From assembly GCA_947624015.1 (NCBI GenBank), contig CANQIA010000004.1:60737-124736 (forward strand): a stretch of DNA of 64,000 nucleotides, read 5' to 3'. Below the pieces are notes generated by a model. That model searched no databases and was not told the DNA's origin. It saw only the letters and a program-made list of their open reading frames with translations. Numbering within the stretch: the stretch's first letter is position 1; every line of letters begins with the position of its first letter. The stretch is from an uncultured Clostridia bacterium. GTDB taxonomy: Bacteria > Bacillota > Clostridia > Lachnospirales > CAG-274. This document shows positions 50,421 to 58,142 of this stretch, piece by piece. The position numbers were made by a program, and so were the translations under genes.

Positions 50421-51299
50421 TTAATTGATACGATTGATAAGGGTGTCCGCATAGCTTCTGAGGAATTCGCCATTTTTCCCGAAATTTTCTATCATTCTTA
50501 CGGCGCCTTCGGAAAGAGTCTTGAAATCCTCCTGAGCGTTTTCAAGACCATGCAGCGTTACATATGTGGATTTGTTGTTTTTTTCATCACTGAATACAGG
50601 CTTACCCAATATTTCAGAGGTACTTGTCACATCTAAAATATCGTCCTTTATCTGGAAGGCGATACCAATATTGTAGCCTATCTTTTCAAAATCCCTTATT
50701 TCATCCTCGGTGGCGCCGCCTATAATGGCTCCTGCCACAAGAGAAGCCTTTATAAGTCCTCCCGTCTTGTTGTCATGTATATACATAAGGGTTTTGTCGT
50801 CGATAGAAACGCCCTCGGATTCAACATCCACTACCTGACCTACAAGCATACCGCATGTTCCGCTGTTCTCTGCAATATATCTGGCTGCTTTGGCGTAATT
50901 CATATCTTTCCTGTCGCATATGGTATTGAGCATTATCTCAAAGGCGTAAGTAAGCAGTCCGTCCCCTGCCAATATGGCAAGAGCCTCGTCAAAGGCTTTG
51001 TGGCAGGTAGGCTTTCCCCTTCTGAAATCATCATTGTCCATAGCCGGCAGATCATCATGTATAAGTGAATAGGTGTGTATCATCTCCATGGCGCAGGCAA
51101 AGGGCAAAGCGTCCTCCTCTTTGCCGCCTACAGCTTCGCAGGCAGAAAGCATAAGCACGGGTCTGAGCCTTTTGCCTCCTGCAAACACGCTGTAACCCAT
51201 AGCCTCGTAAAGCCTTTCGGGATATCTTGGCGCAAGATATTCCTTAAGCGCCTTATTTACCATTTCTATTTTATTGTTGAGCTTTTCATTGAAATTCAT
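50421..51299 (-). CDS. ispA: Farnesyl/geranylgeranyl diphosphate synthase
   Basis: Class I trans-prenyltransferase elongating DMAPP/GPP with IPP. The first Asp-rich motif is HDDLPAMDNDDFRRGKPTCH (about 81-100) and the second is FQIKDDILDVTS. The KRLRPVLMLSACEAVGG segment near 44-60 and the KTGGLIKASL helix near 178-187 fit the family. At 292 residues it is normal for FPP synthases of this operon type. It is 1 bp after xseB. Confidence 0.94.
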   Translation of the reverse strand: MNFNEKLNNKIEMVNKALKEYLAPRYPERLYEAMGYSVFAGGKRLRPVLMLSACEAVGGKEEDALPFACAMEMIHTYSLIHDDLPAMDNDDFRRGKPTCHKAFDEALAILAGDGLLTYAFEIMLNTICDRKDMNYAKAARYIAENSGTCGMLVGQVVDVESEGVSIDDKTLMYIHDNKTGGLIKASLVAGAIIGGATEDEIRDFEKIGYNIGIAFQIKDDILDVTSTSEILGKPVFSDEKNNKSTYVTLHGLENAQEDFKTLSEGAVRMIENFGKNGEFLRSYADTLINRIN

Positions 51300-51300
51300 A

Positions 51301-51534
51301 TTATTCCTCCGCTAAGTCAAATGCCCTTTTTGTAAAAACACCCTCTGCGCTTTCATTTAACTGTGATACCTGTTGCTCTACCCCATTAAGTTTTTCGGCG
51401 CAAAATCTTGCAAGCTCCACTCCTTCTTTATAGAGCTTTACGCTTTCCTCAAGACCTGTTTTATCATCTTCCATTGCCTCGGCTATTTCCTCTAATCTGC
51501 CCAGCGCTTCTTCAAATGTTTTTCTCTTAGCCAT
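51301..51534 (-). CDS. xseB: Exodeoxyribonuclease VII small subunit
   Basis: Small helical subunit that binds several copies along XseA. The 77-residue protein starts MAKRKTFEEALGRLEEIAEA and has the usual LEESVKLYKEGVELARFCAE helix. The start at 51534 lies 1 bp after the xseA stop and has an AGGTG site; the reading that begins at 51564 would overlap xseA and is rejected. Confidence 0.93.
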   Translation of the reverse strand: MAKRKTFEEALGRLEEIAEAMEDDKTGLEESVKLYKEGVELARFCAEKLNGVEQQVSQLNESAEGVFTKRAFDLAEE

Positions 51535-51535
51535 T

Positions 51536-52732
51536 TTATTCACCTGTTTCTGTAACCTTTGCATCTATGCGACCCTTATCAAGCCTTATCATAATGCTGT
51601 CGCCTGCCTTAACGGTCTCGGCAGAGGATACAATATTGCCCTTTCCGTCATATACCAAAGAGTAGCCTCTTTTCATAATATTAAGAGGAGAAAGATTTTC
51701 AACATTATCTATGCTCCTGCTCAGAATATATCTGCTTTTTTCTATTTTGTTACAAATGCTGCCGTATATCCTGTCATACAAATTGCCTGTGTATATCTGA
51801 GAATTGTATATGCTCTGCTCAAAATTTCTGAAGGCATGGCAGCTTACGGCATAGTTGTATCTTGATCTCATATTGGCTGCCTTGCCGTTTACCGCCGTGG
51901 ATATTCTTCTGTAAGCATTTATCACAGCCTTGCCTATGCTTTCCTCTGAGGGTACTGCTATCTCGGCTGCCGCCGACGGCGTAGCCGCTCTTACATCCGC
52001 AACAAAATCAGCTATTGTAAAATCCGTTTCGTGACCTACCGCTGATATTACCGGGATATGGGAATCAAATATGGCTCTTGCCACCTTTTCCTCATTGAAC
52101 GCCCACAGATCCTCTATGGAGCCGCCGCCTCTGCCCACTATTATAGTATCGGCGCCGCCCCATTTATTAACGCTTTCGATAGCCCTTACAATATCCGAAG
52201 CCGCTCCTTCTCCCTGTACAAGAACAGGCACGACAACTATTTCAACATTGGGATTTCTCCTGCCTGCAACATGTATGATATCTCTTACGGCTGCGCCTGT
52301 GGGAGATGTTATAACGGCAATACACCTTGGATATGGAGGTATAGGTCTTTTGTACTTATTGTCAAATACTCCTGCCTTTTCAAGCCTTGCCTTAAGCTGC
52401 TCATACGCCATATACAGGGCGCCTGTTCCCGCAGGCTCCATGGCTCTGACGTATATTTGATATTGTCCCGTCTTTTCATAAAGTGATATACGTCCCTTTA
52501 CAAGCACCTTCATACCGCTTTCCGGCATAAATTTCAGACCCATTGTATCGGATCTGAACATAACGGCGCTTATTGATGCGCCGCTGTCTTTAAGCGTAAA
52601 ATACATATGCCCTGCGGAATGAAGCTTGAAATTTGATATTTCCGCCTCTATATACAGATCGCTTAAAAAGGGATCGTTATCAAATACCCGTCTTATATAG
52701 CTGTTGATCTGCGAAACCGTATATACCTTCAT
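51536..52732 (-). CDS. xseA: Exodeoxyribonuclease VII large subunit
   Basis: Catalytic subunit of the single-strand-specific exonuclease. An N-terminal OB fold (VSQINSYIRRVFDNDPFLSD and FTLKDSGASISAVMFRSD) is followed by the catalytic domain with AVITSPTGAAVRDIIHV, DTIIVGRGGGSIEDLWAFNE and HETDFTIADFVADVRAATPS, then a C-terminal helical region. At 398 residues it is at the short side but complete. The ATG overlaps the nusB stop by 4 bp. Confidence 0.95.
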   Translation of the reverse strand: MKVYTVSQINSYIRRVFDNDPFLSDLYIEAEISNFKLHSAGHMYFTLKDSGASISAVMFRSDTMGLKFMPESGMKVLVKGRISLYEKTGQYQIYVRAMEPAGTGALYMAYEQLKARLEKAGVFDNKYKRPIPPYPRCIAVITSPTGAAVRDIIHVAGRRNPNVEIVVVPVLVQGEGAASDIVRAIESVNKWGGADTIIVGRGGGSIEDLWAFNEEKVARAIFDSHIPVISAVGHETDFTIADFVADVRAATPSAAAEIAVPSEESIGKAVINAYRRISTAVNGKAANMRSRYNYAVSCHAFRNFEQSIYNSQIYTGNLYDRIYGSICNKIEKSRYILSRSIDNVENLSPLNIMKRGYSLVYDGKGNIVSSAETVKAGDSIMIRLDKGRIDAKVTETGE

Positions 52733-53145
52733 AATTGATCTCCACCGCTTTTTGACGCCTTTACAAGCACTGCGTTTATAAAAGAGGGAGCTTTGTCCTC
52801 GCTGAAGGATTTGCTCAGCTCAACAGCCTCGTTTACGGCAACCCCTTTTGGTATATCATCGTTAAACATAAGCTCGTAAACGCCTATGCGCAATATGGCA
52901 AGATCTGTTTTGGCAAGTCTGTCCACATTCCAGCCTATGGCGTATTTGTCTATTATTTTATCTATCTCATCGATATGATCGACAATGCCCTTATATTCAC
53001 TTTCAATATATCCCGCATTATCATCGGACAGATCCGCATATTCCTTGCCGTAGGTGTTCAATATTTCGTCTGCATTGACCTCAGCCTGAAATTCCGTCTG
53101 AAAAACCAAGTTGAAAATATGCTTTCTGGCGTCTCGTCTTTTCAT
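52729..53145 (-). CDS. nusB: Transcription antitermination factor NusB
   Basis: RNA-binding all-helical factor acting with S10 and NusA at boxA, mainly in rRNA operons. The 138 residues begin RRDARKHIFNLVFQTEFQAE and end VNEAVELSKSFSEDKAPSFI with NAVLVKASK, all conserved. The NVDRLAKTDLAILRIGVYEL helix is in place. It follows asp23 by 2 bp. Confidence 0.96.
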   Translation of the reverse strand: MKRRDARKHIFNLVFQTEFQAEVNADEILNTYGKEYADLSDDNAGYIESEYKGIVDHIDEIDKIIDKYAIGWNVDRLAKTDLAILRIGVYELMFNDDIPKGVAVNEAVELSKSFSEDKAPSFINAVLVKASKSGGDQL

Positions 53146-53147
53146 TT

Positions 53148-53516
53148 CTATTCAACCTCAGTATCATTATTTTCCTTTACAACAATGTCTATAACGTCTA
53201 CATCCACATTGGAGCATTCGTATCCCGTCATGCTTTCGATATTGTCCTTTATCCTGCTCTGCACTTTTTGAGCTATATCTATGGCATTGCAGCCGCTGTA
53301 TACGGCTATGCCCACATGAGGCTTAATGCTTTCATCATCAGCCTTGAAGCTGACGCCCTTTACGGTCTTTTTGCTCAAAACTCCTTTTATGGCAGATGTT
53401 ACGCCTGAAATATATGCGACCCCATCCGCTTCCAGTGCGGCAGTCTTTATTATTTTGGAAACCACTTCGCTGCTTATTACAACATTGCTTTCATTGATAT
53501 CGTTTTCCTTATTCAT
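53148..53516 (-). CDS. Asp23/Gls24 family envelope protein
   Basis: A 122-residue Asp23/Gls24 (DUF322) protein with the family's VVISSEVVSKIIKTAALEAD start, then GVAYISGV, a VGIAVYSGCNAIDIAQKVQS strand-helix and VDVIDIVV near the end. These proteins act at the membrane/envelope; the copy before nusB is highly conserved in Clostridia, with function unsettled. It is the first gene of the long housekeeping operon and lies just after a promoter. Confidence 0.93.
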   Translation of the reverse strand: MNKENDINESNVVISSEVVSKIIKTAALEADGVAYISGVTSAIKGVLSKKTVKGVSFKADDESIKPHVGIAVYSGCNAIDIAQKVQSRIKDNIESMTGYECSNVDVDVIDIVVKENNDTEVE

Positions 53517-53568
53517 AAAAAACCTCCTCTGTCGGCGCTTTTTTATAATTTTAAGCCCATTATTAGTA

Positions 53569-53596
53569 ATTATAACACATATTCAATAATTTTCAA
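53569..53596 (-). promoter_or_regulatory. Promoter of the asp23-to-recN operon
   Basis: Minus-strand TTGAAA (53591-53596), a 16-bp spacer, TATAAT (53569-53574) with an upstream TG. It lies after the spoIIIA terminator, so the operon does not depend on sporulation transcription. Confidence 0.8.
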
Positions 53597-53621
53597 CATT
53601 AATTTATTTAAAACCCATTAT

Positions 53622-53657
53622 AAAAACACCGACTTGCTCTATTGCCGCAAGCCGGTG
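53622..53657 (-). terminator. Terminator of the spoIIIA operon
   Basis: CACCG and CTTGC (53627-53637) pair with GCAAG and CGGTG (53647-53657) with one mismatch between the two helices. On the minus strand five T follow. Confidence 0.85.
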
Positions 53658-53663
53658 CATACA

Positions 53664-54323
53664 TTACTTATCCTTTAAGGGAGTTATTCTTATTTTATCG
53701 GGAGAAACCCCTGTCTTTCTTTTTACGATATCTTCTATCTGGGCTACCTCAGCGTCTGTAAGCTCCGCCTTGTCAACTACCACATCCACGGTATCGTCGT
53801 CTATCCTTACATATACGTCTCCGAAGCCCTTTGCCTTTATCATGGACTCGGCAGCGGTTTCCTTTTCTATTCTCTGCTGTATCTGGAGCATAGCTGTGGT
53901 CACTTCATTTTTTTGCTCATCATTTATTTTTTCATTATTAAGCATTTCGCTGAGCATATCCTTTTGCTTTGAGCGAGATTGTTCTCTGTCGAGCTTTGCC
54001 TGTACAAAATATGAAGAATCCTGAGAAGAATTTACAAATACCGCCTCTCCCGCATCAGGATCGGCAGCCTCGTCGGTCTTTTCCTTTTTATCCTTTGTTT
54101 CTGCCTCTGCGGTCTGCGCAGTAGTTACTTCGCTGCTGTCGGAAGCTATTGCCACATCATCGTCTGTAAAGGCAACATCGTCGCTTAATGCCAGCTCGCT
54201 TTCATCGGTCACCATTACCTCACTTACACCGCCTGTAGAGTCTATGTAATTCAAATAGCCTGCTGCCGCGATCATTACCACAAGAGCGGAAATTATAACC
54301 TGATTTTTTTTGATCGTAAACAT
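53664..54323 (-). CDS. spoIIIAH: Stage III sporulation protein AH
   Basis: Mother-cell membrane protein whose extracellular domain forms a ring and binds forespore SpoIIQ, giving the feeding channel. One membrane helix (about 8-27, QVIISALVVMIAAAGYLNYI) is followed by an acidic linker of about 85 residues, then the YscJ/FliF-like domain near 105-217. That domain has ESSYFVQAKLDREQSRSKQ-type (here DSSYFVQAKLDREQSRSKQK) and the ending DAEVAQIEDIVKRKTGVSPD. At 219 residues it matches B. subtilis SpoIIIAH (218). Last gene of the operon. Confidence 0.95.
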   Translation of the reverse strand: MFTIKKNQVIISALVVMIAAAGYLNYIDSTGGVSEVMVTDESELALSDDVAFTDDDVAIASDSSEVTTAQTAEAETKDKKEKTDEAADPDAGEAVFVNSSQDSSYFVQAKLDREQSRSKQKDMLSEMLNNEKINDEQKNEVTTAMLQIQQRIEKETAAESMIKAKGFGDVYVRIDDDTVDVVVDKAELTDAEVAQIEDIVKRKTGVSPDKIRITPLKDK

Positions 54324-54332
54324 AGTTACCTC

Positions 54333-54812
54333 CTATTTCATTTTTAATACTTCTATCTTATGCTCGTCAATACCCAATAATGCCACAGTTCCGTCTATTA
54401 ATTGTTTTTTTACACTTTCATTGTCGCCGCCCTGAGCCACTATTATAACTCCTTGGGGAGTAGGCATATATTCCTTGAGTACAAAGGGAGATCTGCTGCT
54501 GTCATAAACCACCTGATTTCTTACATTGGTCTCGTCTCTGCCCTCTTCGACTCTGTTTTCCTCCTCGCTGTCGTAGGCAAGTATTTTTTCCCCCGACTGA
54601 CTGTAATTTATAAGCACCTTTACATTTCCTGCCCCCTCTACCCGTGAAAGTATATTTTCAAGCCTATGGCTCAATTCCTCTTGTTCCGCTCCCTTCTTTG
54701 AAGTCGTTTCAGTTGTCTTGCCAACCCCTGTCAGCATAAATATACCGACTGCAAATATCAGGGCTATGTATACTACACTTTTTTTATTTTTTAGAAACTC
54801 CTTTATATCCAA
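54333..54812 (-). CDS. spoIIIAG: Stage III sporulation protein AG
   Basis: Single-pass membrane protein that forms a large ring in the forespore-mother cell channel. A helix near 13-30 is followed by a helical linker (EQEELSHRLENILSRVEGAG), then a strand-rich domain with NVKVLINYSQSGEKILAYDS and GVIIVAQGGDNESVKKQLID. At 159 residues it is shorter than the B. subtilis protein (about 229) but has the complete ring-building motif and is near clostridial sizes. It starts with TTG at 54812 after AGGCGGTG, which itself follows the stop codon of the short spoIIIAF. Confidence 0.92.
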   Translation of the reverse strand: MDIKEFLKNKKSVVYIALIFAVGIFMLTGVGKTTETTSKKGAEQEELSHRLENILSRVEGAGNVKVLINYSQSGEKILAYDSEEENRVEEGRDETNVRNQVVYDSSRSPFVLKEYMPTPQGVIIVAQGGDNESVKKQLIDGTVALLGIDEHKIEVLKMK

Positions 54813-54823
54813 CTTATCACCGC

Positions 54824-54991
54824 CTATGTAAAAAATACTTCAAGAGGCTTCATAACTATTGCCACAAGCACCGCTCCAGTTATGAACCGTATATATTTTT
54901 TATAGCTTCCGTCGGGAAATATTACCGATACATAGCTTGTGAGAAGAACGTATATCACTACTTTTTCAACATAGTCTCTTATTGTATCCAT
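54824..54991 (-). CDS. spoIIIAF: Truncated stage III sporulation protein AF
   Basis: Only 55 residues: MDTIRDYVEKVVIYVLLTSY, a PDGSYKKYIRFITG loop, and a second helix ending MKPLEVFFT. This is the two-helix membrane part of SpoIIIAF. The B. subtilis protein is about 206 residues and adds a ring-forming extracellular domain, which is absent. The stop TAG at 54824-54826 lies 11 bp before the spoIIIAG start codon. The missing domain is thus not left in another frame: it has been deleted, not frameshifted. The start at 54991 has GGGAGG overlapping the spoIIIAE stop codon region. Confidence 0.85.
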   Translation of the reverse strand: MDTIRDYVEKVVIYVLLTSYVSVIFPDGSYKKYIRFITGAVLVAIVMKPLEVFFT

Positions 54992-54993
54992 AC

Positions 54994-56067
54994 TTACCTC
55001 CCGTAGCACATAAGTATCGCCAACGACATTATAAACATTGCATTTATTGTAAACAGAGCCGCAAGCACTTTAAAATTAGCTTCCCCGACAGCGTCTATAA
55101 CGGCTATGGTCGCCTTGTCGCAAACAGGCTCAAGTATTGCGGCGGCAAGTCTGTACATAATAGCCACGACTCCTATTTCAATTATGGGAAAGCTACTCAT
55201 TATAATTATTATAATTATTAGTGCTATCCCTGCCGCATTGCCTATGGTCAGTATTGCGGTTGCCGCTATCTCTCCTGCTCCTCCCACTATATCTCCCACA
55301 ACGGGTATCATTTTTACCGCCGACTTGATCATACTTCCTGCGCCTTTGCTTATGGTTCCTCCGCTTATCCTTTCAAGTCCCATAAGGAATACGAAGCCGT
55401 AAGCGCACAGTTTAAGCGCCCAGCTTACAAAGCCTATAAACAGTTCGGAGAGCCTGTCCAATATTTCACGACCCGATATCATATTTACAAGCCTGAGCAT
55501 AGTTCCCATTAACAGCAAGGGTATAACTACCGTTTTTATGCCGTTAGCCGCTATTTCGGTACCCATTGCCAGCAAAAGACCGCCGCCTGGTATCTTGCCG
55601 CCCACAGAGGCAACAGTCATAATAAGGGGTATGGCGCTGTTTATTATATCGGCAACAGCCTCGGTACAATCAAGCAAAATATCTATGGACGCCTTTATCC
55701 CCGCCGAAGCAAGGACAAGTATAACAACACGCCCCGTCAAGCCTATAAGCTCGGCTGTGGAGCTGTCTTTTATATCCTGCGAAAGTATGTTTAAGATACT
55801 GCATATTATGGCAACGGCAATTATATTTTTTATATTGGGACCGTTATCATAAATTCTTTTTTTAACAAAGGATCTTAGGTCATTTTTAAGCAAAGATATA
55901 ATATCCTCTCCCGAAATAACAGCCCTTATAAGTTTTTTGAACGAAAGGTCCGTATTGTCCCTGACTGCGCTTTCAACCTTGTCTATATCGGGAAGCTCAT
56001 CCGCATCATAGCCGTAGACATTTACGGAAAACAGTATCACAAGCAAAAATACCATTATATACTTCAT
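54994..56067 (-). CDS. spoIIIAE: Stage III sporulation protein AE
   Basis: Polytopic membrane protein of the feeding-tube complex. An N-terminal signal-like helix (MKYIMVFLLVILFSVNVYGY) and a soluble region to about residue 80 are followed by some seven or eight membrane segments, including SAIPLIMTVASVGGKIPGGG and LCAYGFVFLMGLERISGGTI. At 357 residues it is slightly shorter than the 399-residue B. subtilis protein. It overlaps spoIIIAD by 4 bp and leads directly into spoIIIAF. Confidence 0.94.
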   Translation of the reverse strand: MKYIMVFLLVILFSVNVYGYDADELPDIDKVESAVRDNTDLSFKKLIRAVISGEDIISLLKNDLRSFVKKRIYDNGPNIKNIIAVAIICSILNILSQDIKDSSTAELIGLTGRVVILVLASAGIKASIDILLDCTEAVADIINSAIPLIMTVASVGGKIPGGGLLLAMGTEIAANGIKTVVIPLLLMGTMLRLVNMISGREILDRLSELFIGFVSWALKLCAYGFVFLMGLERISGGTISKGAGSMIKSAVKMIPVVGDIVGGAGEIAATAILTIGNAAGIALIIIIIIMSSFPIIEIGVVAIMYRLAAAILEPVCDKATIAVIDAVGEANFKVLAALFTINAMFIMSLAILMCYGR

Positions 56068-56450
56068 TGCATGAACCTCATTATCCTCTCTGCCATATCG
56101 TCCATTACCGATACTGCGCTTATAAGTATTATGACCTTTCCTCCCAGTTCTATTTTATCGCCTATGCTGTTCTGCCCGAAATCTCTGCAAAGCTGTGATG
56201 AAAACATTGAGATATATGCCGTTACGAGAGCCTTTATCATTACGGAAATATATTGGGTATAAATATCGAGACCCTCGCCTATCCCCTTTATTTTTTCTAT
56301 GATATTCTCCAGATAGGGAAGTATAAAAACAAATATAAGTATACAGGTCACAATGGCGGTAAACATTGAATAGGGACTTTTTTCCTCCTTAAGTATTACG
56401 GTAAGCACGGCGCCGGTTATGCCGAATACGGCTATTTTGCCTATGTCCAT
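56064..56450 (-). CDS. spoIIIAD: Stage III sporulation protein AD
   Basis: Small membrane protein (128 residues) with four hydrophobic segments: IAVFGITGAVLTVILKEEKS, YSMFTAIVTCILIFVFILPY, YISVMIKALVTAYISMFSSQ and GGKVIILISAVSVMDDMAER. The SSQLCRDFGQNSIGDKIELG loop is the family mark. The start is the ATG at 56450 after GAGGTG; the longer reading from 56492 overlaps spoIIIAC and is rejected. Confidence 0.94.
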   Translation of the reverse strand: MDIGKIAVFGITGAVLTVILKEEKSPYSMFTAIVTCILIFVFILPYLENIIEKIKGIGEGLDIYTQYISVMIKALVTAYISMFSSQLCRDFGQNSIGDKIELGGKVIILISAVSVMDDMAERIMRFMQ

Positions 56451-56460
56451 AACATCACCT

Positions 56461-56655
56461 CTAAAATCTGAACAGAGTCTGCACTCTGTCAAACAGATCG
56501 CTTATGTATTGTATTACCCAGTACAATACGACCACAAGCCCCGCAAGGGTCGTAAGCATTGCCTGTTCGTCACGCCCGGCTCTTGAAAGCACCTGATTTA
56601 TTACCGATACGAGTATACCTACTGCCGCTATTTTAAATACTATATTTATATCCAT
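56461..56655 (-). CDS. spoIIIAC: Stage III sporulation protein AC
   Basis: A 64-residue membrane protein with two helices, FKIAAVGILVSVINQVLSRA and TTLAGLVVVLYWVIQYISDL, joined by the conserved GRDEQAML loop. It probably pairs with SpoIIIAD in the membrane. The start at 56655 follows AGGAGGT. Normal size (68 in B. subtilis). Confidence 0.94.
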   Translation of the reverse strand: MDINIVFKIAAVGILVSVINQVLSRAGRDEQAMLTTLAGLVVVLYWVIQYISDLFDRVQTLFRF

Positions 56656-56665
56656 AGCAGACCTC

Positions 56666-57172
56666 CTACACAAGAAGCACTACAATAAATATCCCTATCG
56701 TAATGCTTACGCTTCTGTAAAGCCTTGTGTCATCCGAGGCTTTGCGTCCTATTATCTCGCATCTGGAATCAATGTAATTGGCAATATTTTCCCCATAGTT
56801 TTTCTGAAGCGTAATATCTCCCGACGACAAGCCCTCTCCAAGCCTTGCTATCATCTCTCTGTCTTCCTTTGTCATATATGTATCCTTGCAGTTTTCAAAG
56901 GAGTATTTCCACGCATTCCTTATGCCGTTGCCGTTTTTCATAGACGTCAGTACCGATGAAAAAATATCATTTTCATCTATATTCTCAACCGAATTGACAA
57001 GAGCTTCCTCAAATGTCATCCTTCCATATTCCATATTGGATAAAATATTGCTTATTATGTTTCTGATCTCCAATAGCTCGTCCCGTCTTAATATCTGTCT
57101 GAGCGCCAATCTTCCGCCAAAGCCCATACAGGCGGCTATTATCATTGCTGCGCCTATTATTTTACCTGCCAT
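56666..57172 (-). CDS. spoIIIAB: Stage III sporulation protein AB
   Basis: A 168-residue protein with an N-terminal helix (GAAMIIAACMGFGGRLALRQ), a central all-helical domain with EIRNIISNILSNMEYGRMTF and LGEGLSSGDITLQKNYGENI, and a C-terminal membrane helix. It recalls GspF-like assembly proteins of type II secretion. Its start overlaps the spoIIIAA 3' end by 16 bp. Confidence 0.93.
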   Translation of the reverse strand: MAGKIIGAAMIIAACMGFGGRLALRQILRRDELLEIRNIISNILSNMEYGRMTFEEALVNSVENIDENDIFSSVLTSMKNGNGIRNAWKYSFENCKDTYMTKEDREMIARLGEGLSSGDITLQKNYGENIANYIDSRCEIIGRKASDDTRLYRSVSITIGIFIVVLLV

Positions 57173-58035
57173 ATATTATTCAACTCCTTATCGTATATTT
57201 TATATATATTGCCTTTTTCAATATCTCTTCTCAGTACAATATAGTAATCAAAAAGCCTTTCCGAAATTATGTCCGAAAAAAAGGCTCTGCTCTTTAGCTC
57301 GTCTATATCCGAAGAATGTACGGTACATATGACCTCCACCCCTGAGACCATGGCTTGTCTTACCGCTTTGAAATCGCTTTCGCTTCCGATCTCGTCTACG
57401 GCTATGACATCGGGAGCAAGGGCTCTCAGGGCTATGTTGAATCCGTTTTCCTTTGAGGAATTGACTATCACATCGGTTCTTATGCCTACATCCAGTTCAG
57501 CCTTTCCCCTGTATGTACCGCTTATCTCATCTCTTTCGTCAATAAGGGCTATTGTCCTGCCTCTGTTGCTCCAGCGCCTTACGATATCTCTTAATAGCGT
57601 CGTCTTGCCGCATATGGGAGGAGATATTATTATAATATTGCCCGAATCAATGCCCAAATCGTCGCTGCATCCTTTTATTTCTCTTGCTATCCTTATGTTT
57701 ACCGAGGATATATCCTTTATATTTGCAACCGTACCCTTTTCCTCTATAACGGTACCCGATATGCCCACTCTCCAGCCCATTTCTATGGTAACATAGCCGT
57801 TTATAAGCTCCTCCCTGTAAGCGTAGGGCGAATATTCCACTATTCTGGAAAACACCTCGTTAAGCTCTTTACGGTCAACTATATATCCTGTATTTATTTC
57901 CCTGCCCCAGCTTCTTACCAAAAGAGGCTTGTCCCCTCTCAGCCTTATTTCGGAAGCATTTTCGGCATATGCTGCCACCGCCTTATATATGTTTTCGCTC
58001 AGATATTTTTTTAGATTGCCATATATATCTCTCAC
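57157..58035 (-). CDS. spoIIIAA: Stage III sporulation protein AA (ATPase)
   Basis: Secretion-type ATPase of the mother cell feeding channel. N-terminal part with ASEIRLRGDKPLLV and GISGTVIEEKGTVANIKDIS, then Walker A ISPPICGKTTLLRDIVR (about 137-153), ALIDERDEISG and Walker B DVIAVDEIGSE. The 292 residues are near the 307 of B. subtilis. It heads the operon spoIIIAA-AB-AC-AD-AE-AF-AG-AH, all within overlaps or gaps of under 13 bp. A sigma-E-like promoter lies upstream. Confidence 0.96.
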   Translation of the reverse strand: MRDIYGNLKKYLSENIYKAVAAYAENASEIRLRGDKPLLVRSWGREINTGYIVDRKELNEVFSRIVEYSPYAYREELINGYVTIEMGWRVGISGTVIEEKGTVANIKDISSVNIRIAREIKGCSDDLGIDSGNIIIISPPICGKTTLLRDIVRRWSNRGRTIALIDERDEISGTYRGKAELDVGIRTDVIVNSSKENGFNIALRALAPDVIAVDEIGSESDFKAVRQAMVSGVEVICTVHSSDIDELKSRAFFSDIISERLFDYYIVLRRDIEKGNIYKIYDKELNNIWQVK

Positions 58036-58063
58036 GCTATCACCTTTTTTCAGTAGTATTGAT

Positions 58064-58096
58064 AATATATATGCTGCAATCGATTATTTTATAACC
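58064..58096 (-). promoter_or_regulatory. Sigma-E-like promoter of spoIIIA
   Basis: On the minus strand GGTTATAA (58089-58096) and CATATATATT (58064-58073) stand about 16 bp apart. This fits the sigma-E pattern of an ATA-containing -35 and a CATAnANT-like -10. In B. subtilis spoIIIA is transcribed by sigma-E in the mother cell. Confidence 0.65.
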
Positions 58097-58126
58097 AAAA
58101 AAAGCTGCCGCAGTAAAAACCGCAGC
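58097..58126 (-). terminator. Terminator of the YihY-family gene
   Basis: GCTGC (58104-58108) pairs with GCAGC (58122-58126). On the minus strand at least seven T follow (58097-58103). Confidence 0.8.
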
Positions 58127-58142
58127 AGACATCTTTGTGTCA

